Source: Natronomonas salina
GTDB lineage: Archaea; Halobacteriota; Halobacteria; Halobacteriales; Haloarculaceae
Length of the DNA stretch: 64,000 nt
NCBI RefSeq assembly: GCF_013391105.1
Contig: NZ_CP058335.1
Span: forward strand, 248,001 to 312,000
Reading direction: 5' to 3'
The position numbers were made by a program, and so were the translations under genes. The notes below the pieces were generated by a model that was not told where the DNA came from, did not search any database, and saw only the letters and a list, made by a program, of their open reading frames with translations. Below are positions 26,632 through 34,869 of the stretch, piece after piece (position 1 is the stretch's first letter; the number at the start of each line of letters is the position of its first letter).

Positions 26632-28803
26632 TTACGCGGATGGAGCGACGACCTGCTCGGCGACGGCGTCGACGACCGCGTCGAGGACGGCGTCGCGCTC
26701 GCCGCGCAGGAACTCGAGCTTCGGCTGGCGGGCGCCGGGGTCCGAGACGCCGGCGTTCGGCGCCGCGGACTCGAGGGCGGCGACGACCGCGTCGACGTCG
26801 AGGTCGGCCCGCGAGCGGACGTGGAGTTCGTCGGTCGCCACGCCGACGATCGCGTCGGCGTCGAGGCGGCGGTGCAGTTCGTCGAGCAGGAGCCGCGTCG
26901 GCGGGAAGTCGTAGCGGTGCGTGTAGGCGTCCGTGTCGAGGACGGTGACGGTCGCCCCGTCGACCTCGCGTTCCTCGAGGTTCGCCGTCGCGGTGTCGAG
27001 TTCGGCCTGCAGCTTCGTCCGGAACTGCTCGGAGACCTGTTCCGCGAGGCCGGTCCGCTTCTCGAACAGGAGGTCGATGATGAGCTCCCGCTTGTCCTCG
27101 TAGGACTGGTAGAACGCCTCCAGGGCGATGGCTTCGCGGAGCTGCTTGGCCGTCTCGGCGTCGACGCCGGCGTCCTCGGCGAGGTCGGCGTACGCGCTCG
27201 GTGCGTCGTCCCAGTAGCTGACCGCGGGCAGGTGCCGGACGTCGTCGCGGACGTCCTCGTTGACCGCCGCCGCGACGTTGGCGGCGACCGTCGCGGCCGA
27301 ACGCTCCTCGGCCGTCACGAGCGAGTCGATCTCGTCGACGACCTCGTCGTCGGCCCGCCGGCCGTCGAGGACGACCCGCGGGGCGCCGTAGATGTCGAGC
27401 AGCTCGAGGCCGTCGGTGGAGGCGGCCGTCGAGCCCGCGGCGGCGAAGACGAACAGCGGGAGCTTCTCGTCGTGGCGCTCGCGGTCGCCGAGCATCCGGG
27501 TGGCGTCCTTCGTCGCGTCGTTCATGTCGTAGACGCCGTCCTCGAGCGGCCGGCGGTCGAAGTAGTGGTAGACGGCGTCGGCGGTGGCGTGCTCCTCCTC
27601 GACGAGCGGCAGGACCGCCCGCTCGATGGCGGCGCCGGCGACGTAGCCGTCCGTCGTCGCGTCGTGGCGGACGACGACCGGGCGGGACTCGAGGACCGCC
27701 CGGCGGATCACCGTGGCGGCGTCCGTCACGTCGTCGGAGACGTTCTCGAGGGCGTCGTCGTCGGCCAGCAGTTCGAACTCGTCGGGGGAGGCGCGGTCGT
27801 CCAGTGCCTCGTCCATCCGGGTGACGACCGCGTCGCGCTCGTCGCCCTCGAGGGCGACCAGGGACTCGGTCTCGACCTGGATCTCGTCGCGGCGGAGGCG
27901 GATCTCCCCGTCCAGCCGGACGACGTCGTCGGCCTCGATCTCGGGGTAGGCGCGGACGCCCGCCTCGACGAAGGCCGCACAGTCGACGACCCCGGTCTCG
28001 TCGCGGAGTTCGAAGACCGTCGGGCCGGAGGTCTGCCGCACGGAGACGACCTCGCCCTCGAGGCGGACCGTGTCGCCGACCCGGTCGCGGAGTTCCTCGA
28101 CGGCGACGCGGTCGAAGTCGGCGGCGGTGCCCTCCGCTTCGTCGCTGTCGGTGGTCGTCTCGGCGAGGTCGGCGTCGCTCGGAGTGCCGCCGGTCTGCTC
28201 GTCGGCGCCGCGCTGAGCGTCCTCGTCCGTCGAGGTGGACTCGGAGGCCGTCTCGGCGGACTGCTCGTCGTCGAACTCGAACTCCGAGTCGTCCTCTTCG
28301 TCAGTGGCGTCGGCAGACGTGTCGGCGTCGGACTGGGCTCGGGAGGCGGCAGCGGACTCGGGTCTTGATTGCGACTCTGACGAGGAACTGGACTCCGAAC
28401 TCGAACCCGAATCGTCGTCGCCGTACTCGTCGGCGAGGTAGTCGCCGTCGGGGGCGTCGACGAGGAGGCCGCGGAACTCGTCGGGGGTCTGCCGGATGGA
28501 CCACCCGAGGTCGATGTCGCCGTTGTCGCGGATGTTGTTGACCTGGACGGAGACCGTGTCGCCGACCTCCCAGTCGAGGCTCTCGAGGCGGCGGTCGAGT
28601 TTGCTCCGGTGGAGCAGCCCGGTCACGTTGCCGATGTCGACGAAGACGCCGAACTCGGCGTAGCCGTCGACGGTGCCCCGGTAGAACCGACCCGGGGTCA
28701 GCTGTGATGGTTTATCGCCCTCGAACTCGAATAGGACGTCCTCCTGGTGGACGTCGCAGATCGGCCCGTCGGTCGACGTACCGCAGATGATACAGTTACC
28801 CAT
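26632..28803 (-). CDS. RecJ-like DHH-family protein with zinc finger, S1 and OB domains
   Basis: This 723-residue haloarchaeal protein has a short N-terminal zinc motif (CIICG...CDVH), an S1 RNA/DNA-binding domain (about 36-115), a Ser/Glu/Asp-rich linker (about 125-225) and a second OB fold (about 235-315). The C-terminal region resembles the DHH phosphoesterase/RecJ fold. The first motif region reads RHDATTDGYVAG, and the usual DHH triplet appears replaced by LDGRRADD. A catalytically degenerate Cdc45/RecJ-like scaffold is therefore possible, though nuclease activity cannot be excluded. Its start MGNCIICG is clear, and it is transcribed upstream of no obvious partner. Confidence 0.8.
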   Translation of the reverse strand: MGNCIICGTSTDGPICDVHQEDVLFEFEGDKPSQLTPGRFYRGTVDGYAEFGVFVDIGNVTGLLHRSKLDRRLESLDWEVGDTVSVQVNNIRDNGDIDLGWSIRQTPDEFRGLLVDAPDGDYLADEYGDDDSGSSSESSSSSESQSRPESAAASRAQSDADTSADATDEEDDSEFEFDDEQSAETASESTSTDEDAQRGADEQTGGTPSDADLAETTTDSDEAEGTAADFDRVAVEELRDRVGDTVRLEGEVVSVRQTSGPTVFELRDETGVVDCAAFVEAGVRAYPEIEADDVVRLDGEIRLRRDEIQVETESLVALEGDERDAVVTRMDEALDDRASPDEFELLADDDALENVSDDVTDAATVIRRAVLESRPVVVRHDATTDGYVAGAAIERAVLPLVEEEHATADAVYHYFDRRPLEDGVYDMNDATKDATRMLGDRERHDEKLPLFVFAAAGSTAASTDGLELLDIYGAPRVVLDGRRADDEVVDEIDSLVTAEERSAATVAANVAAAVNEDVRDDVRHLPAVSYWDDAPSAYADLAEDAGVDAETAKQLREAIALEAFYQSYEDKRELIIDLLFEKRTGLAEQVSEQFRTKLQAELDTATANLEEREVDGATVTVLDTDAYTHRYDFPPTRLLLDELHRRLDADAIVGVATDELHVRSRADLDVDAVVAALESAAPNAGVSDPGARQPKLEFLRGERDAVLDAVVDAVAEQVVAPSA

Positions 28804-28845
28804 TACAGGAAACGTACGGGCCGACCTTAAAACGGTTGTCGGATT

Positions 28846-29508
28846 CTACGCGCCGCCGGATTCCCGGGTCACCTCGAGGCCGAGGACGCCCTCGAGTGCC
28901 GCGATCCCCCCGAGGGCGAGGCCGAAGACGAACAGCGCCGGGACCGCCCCGGCGAGGAACGCCCGGGGGAGGGACGTCTCGTGGACGACCGCCAGGCCGA
29001 CGACGAGCAGAATCGCTCCGTAGGCGGCTCCGAGGAGGCGGACCGCCGGGACCGGGACGGCCGTGAAGACCGCGGGCGCGGCGGCGTAGGCGATCACCTG
29101 CACGGTCTCGCCGACGCCGGCGCGGTCGTCGACGACGGGGATCAGCGACAGCGTCGCCAGGGCCGCGGCCAGGTGCAGCACGATCGGCGCGACGAGGAAG
29201 CAGGCGGCGCCGAGGACGACGACGGCCGTCGCCACCGGCGAACCGGTCGCGGCGGCGACGCGCTCGTACCCCGACAGCGACGACGGCGCCAGGAGCAGCC
29301 TGCCGGCGACGGCGACGAACGCGACGGCGATGGCGAAGGTCAGTCCCGGCGCCTGGTCGCCGGGCGACACCCCGTTCTCGAAGAACCGCCGCGGGCGGAC
29401 CAGCACCTCGACCCACGCGCGCGCCAGCCCGGACGGCCCCCGGTCCCGCCCGCCCGCGGGGTTCTCGACCCACTGCGTCACGTCCGACCGTTGGCGGGGG
29501 TGTGCCAT
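28846..29508 (-). CDS. YIP1-family membrane protein
   Basis: This 220-residue membrane protein starts with a polar segment containing RPRRFFENGV, which is characteristic of haloarchaeal Yip1-domain proteins. Five hydrophobic segments follow. They begin near residues 55, 85, 110, 140 and 190. Such proteins are thought to affect membrane organisation, but no archaeal function is established. The ATG at 29508 yields the conserved hydrophilic N-terminus. It lies 43 bases before the start of the RecJ-like gene's minus-strand neighbour and diverges from a Tat lipoprotein gene across a 66-base gap. Confidence 0.75.
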   Translation of the reverse strand: MAHPRQRSDVTQWVENPAGGRDRGPSGLARAWVEVLVRPRRFFENGVSPGDQAPGLTFAIAVAFVAVAGRLLLAPSSLSGYERVAAATGSPVATAVVVLGAACFLVAPIVLHLAAALATLSLIPVVDDRAGVGETVQVIAYAAAPAVFTAVPVPAVRLLGAAYGAILLVVGLAVVHETSLPRAFLAGAVPALFVFGLALGGIAALEGVLGLEVTRESGGA

Positions 29509-29574
29509 CAGCGTTCCGAGGTCGAGTTCCCGAATCGTCCGAACGTTTTTGCCACGGCCCGCAGACCGCGAACC

Positions 29575-30465
29575 ATGCCAGTCCTCCAGCGACGACGGTT
29601 GCTACGCACGTTCGGGACGCTCGCGGCAGCGGGGTCCCTCGCCGGCTGTCTCGACGGCGCTCCCACCGACGGCGACGACGGGGGTTCCGACGGCCCGCTT
29701 CGGGGGGACGCCGTCGTCGACTACCCGGGGATCGTCGACGGGGGAGCCACCGTCTCCGGCGACGAACGCGAGATCGCCTACGACGAGCCGGAGCGGACCT
29801 TCGCGTTCCAGTACGCCTACGAGGGCGACACCGCCGACCCCGAGCAGTTGCACGTCGGCCGGGACCTCTCGGGGGAGCGGATGGCGGCGTTCGTCGCCCC
29901 GGTCTACGACGAGGGGGTGGACGCGTTCGCCTACCACGTCTTCGCGAACGAGGCGTTCGTCGACTACGCCGACTGGTACTACGTGGCGGGGCCGTCGACC
30001 GACCCCGAGGACACGGGGGAGGTCTCCTTCGAATCGCTAGGCGGGACCGTCTCCCGGTTCGTCGTCGGCCCCGTCGACGCCCTGACGGCCGGCATCATCG
30101 ACGTCCCGCCGGAGGAGGCCCGGAACGGCGGGACGAACGTCACCGGTGTACTGATCAGGGGCGGATCGGACGAGAGCGGATCAGGTAGTCCCGCGCCGCA
30201 GGTCTCGTTCGCGTTCGACTACGCTTCGGAATCGGAGACCCTGGAGATCACCCACCAGGGCGGTGACTCGGTCCAGGGCAGCGACCTCCGCGTCGTCGTC
30301 GAGGCCGGCGAGCGGACGGTTGAATCGCCCTTCGAGGGGAAGGTGACGGCGGGCGACCGTGTGACGGTCGAGGTACCGAGCGGTGCGACAGTCCAGATCG
30401 TCTGGGCGTCGTCGGACGGCTCCAGGCGGTCGGTTCTCGCCGAGTGGGACGCCCCCGACGCCTAG
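29575..30465 (+). CDS. Tat lipoprotein with pilin-like C-terminal domain
   Basis: This 296-residue exported protein has the Tat signal LQRRRLLRTFGTLAAAG and a lipobox ending LAGC (Cys about residue 24), so it should be anchored by lipid on the outer face of the membrane. The middle part is rich in acidic and aromatic residues with no named family. The final ~85 residues, from QVSFAFDYASESETLEITHQ to AEWDAPDA, resemble the beta-rich C-terminal domain of haloarchaeal type IV pilins (DUF1628-type). The N-terminal pilin helix is absent. It converges with the FMN reductase gene with a 4-base stop overlap. Confidence 0.75.
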   Translation: MPVLQRRRLLRTFGTLAAAGSLAGCLDGAPTDGDDGGSDGPLRGDAVVDYPGIVDGGATVSGDEREIAYDEPERTFAFQYAYEGDTADPEQLHVGRDLSGERMAAFVAPVYDEGVDAFAYHVFANEAFVDYADWYYVAGPSTDPEDTGEVSFESLGGTVSRFVVGPVDALTAGIIDVPPEEARNGGTNVTGVLIRGGSDESGSGSPAPQVSFAFDYASESETLEITHQGGDSVQGSDLRVVVEAGERTVESPFEGKVTAGDRVTVEVPSGATVQIVWASSDGSRRSVLAEWDAPDA

Positions 30466-31049
30466 TCGACGTGCTCGGCGCCGGGGTTCTCCTCGGCCTC
30501 GATGGTCCGGGGGTCGGGTTCGATGGTGGCGTACTCGACCATCCGCCGGCCGAGGACGTCGATCCGGTCGGCGACCTTCTCGTCGGCGAGTTCGCCGCGC
30601 TCGAAGTGGTTCGACACCCGGGGGACGGCGACCTGGTGGGGGACGACCCAGGCGTTGAGCCCGCGGCAGACCGACCGGAGGTGATCCAGCGTCGTCGTCG
30701 GGAACGACCCGCCGGCGACGCAGAGCAGTCCGACGGTCGTGTTCTCGAACTCGTCGAAGCCGCAGTAGTCCAGGGCGTTCTTCAGCGCCGACGAGTAGGA
30801 GGCGTGGTAGACTGGCGTCCCGAGGACGACCGAGTCGGCCCGCTGGATCCGCTCGCGGAGGTGTTCGCCATCGCCGGCGTCCTTGTCGTCGGCGTCCAGC
30901 ACGGGGAGGTCGAGTTCCCGGAGGTCGACGCAGTCCGTCGTGACGTTGTCGTAGTTGCCCGCCGCCTCGAGCGCCCGTCGGCAGGAGAGCCGCGTGTAGC
31001 TCTCGTCGCGGAGGCTGCCGACGATCGCGGCGACGCGTACCTCGTTCAT
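30462..31049 (-). CDS. NADPH-dependent FMN reductase
   Basis: This 195-residue flavodoxin-fold protein has the P-loop-like flavin site IVGSLRDESYTRLSCRRALE near the N-terminus and the segment SVVLGTPVYHASYSSALKNALD, typical of NAD(P)H-dependent FMN reductases. It should reduce flavins or quinone-like acceptors in the cytosol. The ATG at 31049 gives the usual short N-terminus. The stop overlaps by 4 bases with that of the preceding convergent gene. No dedicated partner oxygenase is next to it. Confidence 0.88.
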   Translation of the reverse strand: MNEVRVAAIVGSLRDESYTRLSCRRALEAAGNYDNVTTDCVDLRELDLPVLDADDKDAGDGEHLRERIQRADSVVLGTPVYHASYSSALKNALDYCGFDEFENTTVGLLCVAGGSFPTTTLDHLRSVCRGLNAWVVPHQVAVPRVSNHFERGELADEKVADRIDVLGRRMVEYATIEPDPRTIEAEENPGAEHVD

Positions 31050-31142
31050 GGTCGGGATTGGACCTCGCCCGACAAAGAACGCGTGGTACCGGATGGGTGT
31101 TCGGCCGAGCGAGTCGTCCGGTGACTACTGCCTCCCGTCGGA

Positions 31143-32108
31143 CTACTTCCGGAGCATCGCGACGGTCTCGCCGTCCCGCTGCGTCACGTCGACGAGCCCG
31201 TCTTCCGCGAGGTCGTCGACGAGGCCCCGCAGCCACTCGCGGCCGAACTCCCCCTCAGGGGCGTAGTCGACGCGGACGCGCGGGCCGAGGTCGTCCAGCC
31301 GTAGCTCGTCGAACTCCTTCAGCGTCGAGACCACCCGGCCGCGCATCTGTCGGCGCGAGCCCTCGAACTCCGGCTGGGTCGGGACGTCCGGCGCGGTGAA
31401 GTCGTTGGTCTCGTAGGCGCGACACCACTCCCGCCACGGACAGCCCGCCTCGTCGCAGCGGGGCTTCTTCCCGCAGGCGACGCCGCCGAGTTCCATGATC
31501 GCGTTGTTCCACACCCGGGACTCCCCCTCGGGCATGAGTTCCGAGGCGACCGCCTCGAAGGTCGCGTCGTCGTCCGGGACGTCGAAGGCGCGGTAGAGGA
31601 CGCGCTTGACGTTCGTGTCCACGACCGCGTCCCCGTTATTGAACGCGAAGGAGGCGACCGCGTTGGCGGTGTAGGGACCGACGCCCATCAGCTCCTGGAG
31701 GCCCTCGGGGGACTCGGGGAACTCGCCGCCGGCTCCGGCGGTTTCACCGCCTTCGCGAGGTCGGTCCTGCGGACCGACCTCTCCCTCCGTTACCTGTCGG
31801 GCTGCCTCGTGGAGGTACTTCGCGCGGTTGTTGTACCCCAGCGAGTGGTCGGTCCAGAAGCCGACGACGTCGGCTCGGTCGGCCGCCGCCAGGTCCTCGA
31901 CGGTCGGCCAGGCCTCGAGGAAGTCCCGCCAGGCGGCGACGACGCGGTCGAGCTGGGTTTGCTGGCTCATCACCTCGGAGACGAGTATCTCGTAGGCGTC
32001 GTCGGTCCGCCGCCAGGGGTACTCGCGGTGGTCGTCCTCGTACCACTCGACGAGCGCCGTCCGGACCGCGTCGGCGTCGTCGGGCAGGTACTCGGCGGCG
32101 TCGGTCAT
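31143..32108 (-). CDS. mutY: Adenine DNA glycosylase MutY with a hairpin-encoded insert
   Basis: This is a 321-residue base-excision repair enzyme that removes adenine opposite 8-oxoguanine. The catalytic glutamate is Glu45 in SEVMSQQT, and Asp164 lies in VVDTNVKRV after the helix-hairpin-helix GVGPYTANA. A [4Fe-4S] ligand set, CGKKPRCDEAGCPWREWC, follows. An extra, Gly- and Pro-rich stretch of about 17 residues (about 111-127) interrupts the usual short loop before the HhH motif. Its DNA is composed of two inverted repeats. The start at 32108 gives MTDAAEYLPD. The upstream region is shared with divergent tenA. Confidence 0.93.
   Translation of the reverse strand: MTDAAEYLPDDADAVRTALVEWYEDDHREYPWRRTDDAYEILVSEVMSQQTQLDRVVAAWRDFLEAWPTVEDLAAADRADVVGFWTDHSLGYNNRAKYLHEAARQVTEGEVGPQDRPREGGETAGAGGEFPESPEGLQELMGVGPYTANAVASFAFNNGDAVVDTNVKRVLYRAFDVPDDDATFEAVASELMPEGESRVWNNAIMELGGVACGKKPRCDEAGCPWREWCRAYETNDFTAPDVPTQPEFEGSRRQMRGRVVSTLKEFDELRLDDLGPRVRVDYAPEGEFGREWLRGLVDDLAEDGLVDVTQRDGETVAMLRK
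31737..31781. repeat. Double inverted repeat inside mutY
   Basis: Two adjacent hairpins lie within the coding sequence. The first pairs GGCGGT (31737-31742) with ACCGCC (31746-31751). The second pairs GAGGTCGGTCC (31757-31767) with GGACCGACCTC (31771-31781), an 11-base perfect stem around a 3-base loop. Together they encode the residues that are additional to typical MutY proteins, so a repeat insertion that kept the frame is the simplest reading. Confidence 0.75.
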
Positions 32109-32145
32109 CGCCACACCGTACCCGGGGGCGGCGTTTGTGTGTGAC

Positions 32146-32176
32146 GGTTGCGGGATAACAACCGGGTTGTACAACC
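32146..32176. promoter_or_regulatory. Four alternating GGTTG/CAACC half-sites between mutY and tenA
   Basis: Half-sites occur as GGTTG (32146-32150), CAACC (32159-32163), GGTTG (32165-32169) and CAACC (32172-32176). The last two form a perfect 12-base palindrome, GGTTGTACAACC (32165-32176). The TATA-like AGAGATAC follows at about 32178, which places the sites over or just upstream of the tenA promoter. A dimeric or tetrameric regulator is suggested, but its identity is not visible. Confidence 0.5.
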
Positions 32177-32212
32177 TAGAGATACAAGTGGGTACGCCGC
32201 GGAGTGACGCCC

Positions 32213-32878
32213 ATGGGATTCACCGAGGAACTGGAGCCGATACTGGACAGGATCGTCGCGGAGACGCTCGAACACCCGATGGTCGCGCGCCTCGGCGACG
32301 GGACGCTGGACGAGGAGCCGTTCGAGGAGTGGGTGCGGCAGGACTACCGCTACCTCGTCGAGTACAACCGCGTCTTCGCGCTCGGTGCGGCGAAGGCCCC
32401 GGACCTCGACAGAATGCGCACGTTCGCGACGCTGATGGACGAGACGCTGCACACCGAGATGGACCTCCACCGCGAGTACGCCGCCGAGTTCGGCATCTCG
32501 GAGGCGGAACTCGAGACCACCGCGCCCTCCCCGACGACGCAGGGGTACACCGACTTCCTCGTCAGGACCGCTTCGCACGGCTCCTTCGGTGACCTCGTCG
32601 CCGCGCTGCTCCCCTGCATGTGGGGGTTCAACGAGGTCGGCCGGCGCCTCGACGAGCGGGGCCGCCCCGACGACGAGCGTTACGCGGAGTGGATCGCCAC
32701 CTACGCCGGCGAGGAGTTCACGGAGCTCACCGAATGGTGCATCGGCCTGCTGGACGACGTCGCCGCGGACGCGGCGCCCCGGACCCGCGACCGCTACCGC
32801 GACCTGTTCACGACCTCGATGCGCTACGAGTACAGGTTCTGGGACGCGGCCTGGCGACAGGAGGGGTGGTCGGCGTGA
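32213..32878 (+). CDS. tenA: TenA-family aminopyrimidine aminohydrolase with catalytic Cys
   Basis: This 221-residue TenA/thiaminase II-type protein salvages thiamine pyrimidine breakdown products such as aminopyrimidine to HMP. Key residues match Bacillus TenA. Asp44 lies in RQDYRYLVEY, Cys135 in LLPCMWGFNEVG and a glutamate lies in MRYEYRFWD near 206. This is the Cys-containing form. The ATG at 32213 is preferred over a GTG 9 bases earlier. It overlaps the next gene by GTGA (32875-32878), which implies translational coupling. The upstream region holds four alternating half-sites. Confidence 0.92.
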   Translation: MGFTEELEPILDRIVAETLEHPMVARLGDGTLDEEPFEEWVRQDYRYLVEYNRVFALGAAKAPDLDRMRTFATLMDETLHTEMDLHREYAAEFGISEAELETTAPSPTTQGYTDFLVRTASHGSFGDLVAALLPCMWGFNEVGRRLDERGRPDDERYAEWIATYAGEEFTELTEWCIGLLDDVAADAAPRTRDRYRDLFTTSMRYEYRFWDAAWRQEGWSA

Positions 32879-33612
32879 CACCCGAATCGGAGACGGTCGG
32901 GTCGGATCCCTTCGCCGCGGCCGATGAGGACCGGTTCACGGAGTGGCTCCGGGCCAGGACCGGCGACCGCTGGGCGGCCGCGACCGAACACCGCTTCACC
33001 GAAGAACTGGCCGACGGGTCGCTCGACGAGGCGGTCCTCGAGCGGTACCTACTGCAGGACTACGTCTTCCTCCGGGAGGCGACCGGACTGGTCGCCAGCG
33101 CAGCGGCCGACGCCCCGGACGTCGAGTCCCGCGGCGAGATCGCCGAGTTCCTCGCGATGCTGTGCAGCGACGAGAACGACTACTTCCGGCGGGCCTTCGG
33201 CGCCCTCGGCGTCCCGGAATCCGAGTTCGAGTCGCCGGACCTGACGCCGACGACCGAGGCGTTCCTCGACCTCGTCCACCGGGCCGCGAGCGAGGGCGGC
33301 TACGCCGAGTCGCTGGCCGTCTTCGTCCCGGCCGAGTGGGTCTACCTGGAGTGGGGGCGGCGCACAGCCGAGCGCGTCGCCGCCGACCTGCCGTTCACAC
33401 ACCGGGAGTGGATCGACCTCCACGCCGACGAGTCGTTCGTCGAGTTCGTGACGTGGCTCCGCGGCGAACTCGACGCAGTAGGGCCGGAGCTCTCGCCGCG
33501 GCGGCAGCGCCAGGTCGCTCGACTGTTCGAGCGGACCGTCGACCTGGAGGCGGCCTTCTTCGACGCCGCCTACGGCGACGCGCCGGCCGCGAGCGGCGCC
33601 GTCGAGGAGTAG
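32875..33612 (+). CDS. TenA-like protein lacking the active-site cysteine
   Basis: This 245-residue paralog of the preceding gene starts at a GTG overlapping its stop. Asp62 in LLQDYVFLRE corresponds to the substrate-binding aspartate, and the segment FVPAEWVYLEWG aligns with LLPCMWGFNEVG, so the cysteine is replaced by alanine (residue 153). Cys-lacking TenA_E proteins exist in plants and some prokaryotes and hydrolyse related substrates. Whether this one is of that type or has another task is uncertain. The two are read from one mRNA, so they may form a heteromer or act on sequential substrates. Confidence 0.85.
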   Translation: MTPESETVGSDPFAAADEDRFTEWLRARTGDRWAAATEHRFTEELADGSLDEAVLERYLLQDYVFLREATGLVASAAADAPDVESRGEIAEFLAMLCSDENDYFRRAFGALGVPESEFESPDLTPTTEAFLDLVHRAASEGGYAESLAVFVPAEWVYLEWGRRTAERVAADLPFTHREWIDLHADESFVEFVTWLRGELDAVGPELSPRRQRQVARLFERTVDLEAAFFDAAYGDAPAASGAVEE

Positions 33613-33663
33613 CGGGGTCGAACATAGCGAAACCCACTTCCCCCGTCCAGCCGGACGGCGGGT

Positions 33664-33999
33664 ATGGGACTCGACGAACTCTCCGCCGACGTGGAGGACG
33701 CCTACGGCGCCCTCGGGGACGAGCTGGCGGTCGAACTGGACGCCGAGACGCGGAACGAACTGGCGATGCTCGAGAGCGCCTACGAGCCCGACGAGACGGA
33801 CGAACTCGTCCGGCGGGCGATCCACATGCTGTTCCAGTCGGCCGTCGAGACCGGCAACCTCGACTTCCACCTCCGGAGCGGCTACGACGTGACCTACGAC
33901 GAGTATCTCTCGGGAATGACCTTCGAGGAGATGACCGGCGGCGGCCAGTCGTTCCCCCAGCAGACGCCGGACGACAACGCCCGGCGCTACCAGTTCTGA
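33664..33999 (+). CDS. Conserved small haloarchaeal protein, unknown
   Basis: This 111-residue acidic protein has helical character in its first 75 residues (DELSADVEDAYGALGDELAV, LVRRAIHMLFQSAVETGNLD) and a short Tyr-rich, strand-forming C-terminus. No motif was recognised, and no signal or membrane segment is present. It follows the second TenA gene by 52 bases on the same strand, but I see no functional link. Codon usage fits that of neighbouring genes, and the start ATG at 33664 follows a gap of suitable size. Confidence 0.7.
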   Translation: MGLDELSADVEDAYGALGDELAVELDAETRNELAMLESAYEPDETDELVRRAIHMLFQSAVETGNLDFHLRSGYDVTYDEYLSGMTFEEMTGGGQSFPQQTPDDNARRYQF

Positions 34000-34032
34000 C
34001 GGGCAGGCGAAGAACGAGAGCGGCGGGGTCGA

Positions 34033-34869
34033 TTACTCGACGGTGACGCTGATCTCGTCGGTCTCGGGGAGCGCGAGGTGCTCGCCGTCGCCCATCTGGA
34101 GGACGAGGTCGTGCTCGCCGGACTCGAGTTCGAGTTCGGCCTCGGTCGACCCGTCGCCGAAGTGGCGGTGGGCGTCGTCGTTGGGGATCTCCTCGCCGAC
34201 CGCGACGGCCTCGGCGTCCACCATCACGTGGAAGTGGCCGCCGGTCTGACCGAGTTCGCCGGCTTCCTCCGCCTGCAGGTTCTCGGAGGCGTCGAACCCG
34301 ACGGCGACCGGGCTCTGGACCGTCGCACCGTCCTCGGGGGCGGCGAAGGAGACGGACGCCTCCTCGACCTCAACTTCGACGGTGTCGGTCAGGTCGAGGG
34401 CACGGTGCTGGCCGTCGGCGGCCTGCAGTGTCAGTTCGTGGGTGCCGGGTTCGAGGTCGAGGACGGTCCGGGAGGAGCCGTCACCGAAGTGCAGGTGCGT
34501 CTCGTCGTTGGGGATCTCCTCGCCGACCGCCACGGCGCCCTCGTCGATCATGACGTGGAAGTGGCCGGCGTTGTCGTTGACCTCGCCGGCCTCCTCGATG
34601 GTGAAGTTCTCCGCCTGCATCGAGACGGTGACGCCGTTGGCGGCCGTGGCGCCGTCTTCGGGCGCCTCGAAGGAGACCGACGCCTCCTCGTCGACGTCGA
34701 TGGAGGCCTCGCCCTCGGCGGGCGTCCCGGTCCCCTCGGCGGTCCCGTTGCCGTTCTGGTCGCCGCTGGCGTCGTCATCCTGCTCTCCGTCCGAGCAGCC
34801 GGCGATGGCGGCGGCGGTCGTACTCGCTGCGAGCGCTGCGAACTTCCGTCGGGAAACCCGTTCTGGCAT
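34033..34869 (-). CDS. Tat lipoprotein with two DUF4399 domains
   Basis: This 278-residue exported lipoprotein has a twin-arginine signal (SRRKFAALA) and a lipobox ending IAGC. After an Asp/Gly/Glu-rich linker it carries two copies of the DUF4399 domain, about residues 70-170 and 175-278. Each copy has the histidine motif GHFHVM and a second one, H(L/R)HFGDGS. A metal-binding, perhaps periplasmic copper or redox-linked, role is a reasonable guess but not demonstrated. The start at 34869 gives MPERVSRRKF. It is transcribed alone. Confidence 0.85.
   Translation of the reverse strand: MPERVSRRKFAALAASTTAAAIAGCSDGEQDDDASGDQNGNGTAEGTGTPAEGEASIDVDEEASVSFEAPEDGATAANGVTVSMQAENFTIEEAGEVNDNAGHFHVMIDEGAVAVGEEIPNDETHLHFGDGSSRTVLDLEPGTHELTLQAADGQHRALDLTDTVEVEVEEASVSFAAPEDGATVQSPVAVGFDASENLQAEEAGELGQTGGHFHVMVDAEAVAVGEEIPNDDAHRHFGDGSTEAELELESGEHDLVLQMGDGEHLALPETDEISVTVE

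Noticed and set aside
32109-32212. A thiamine (TPP) riboswitch before tenA
   Set aside because: No conserved TPP aptamer segments were visible; only protein-binding type half-sites were found.
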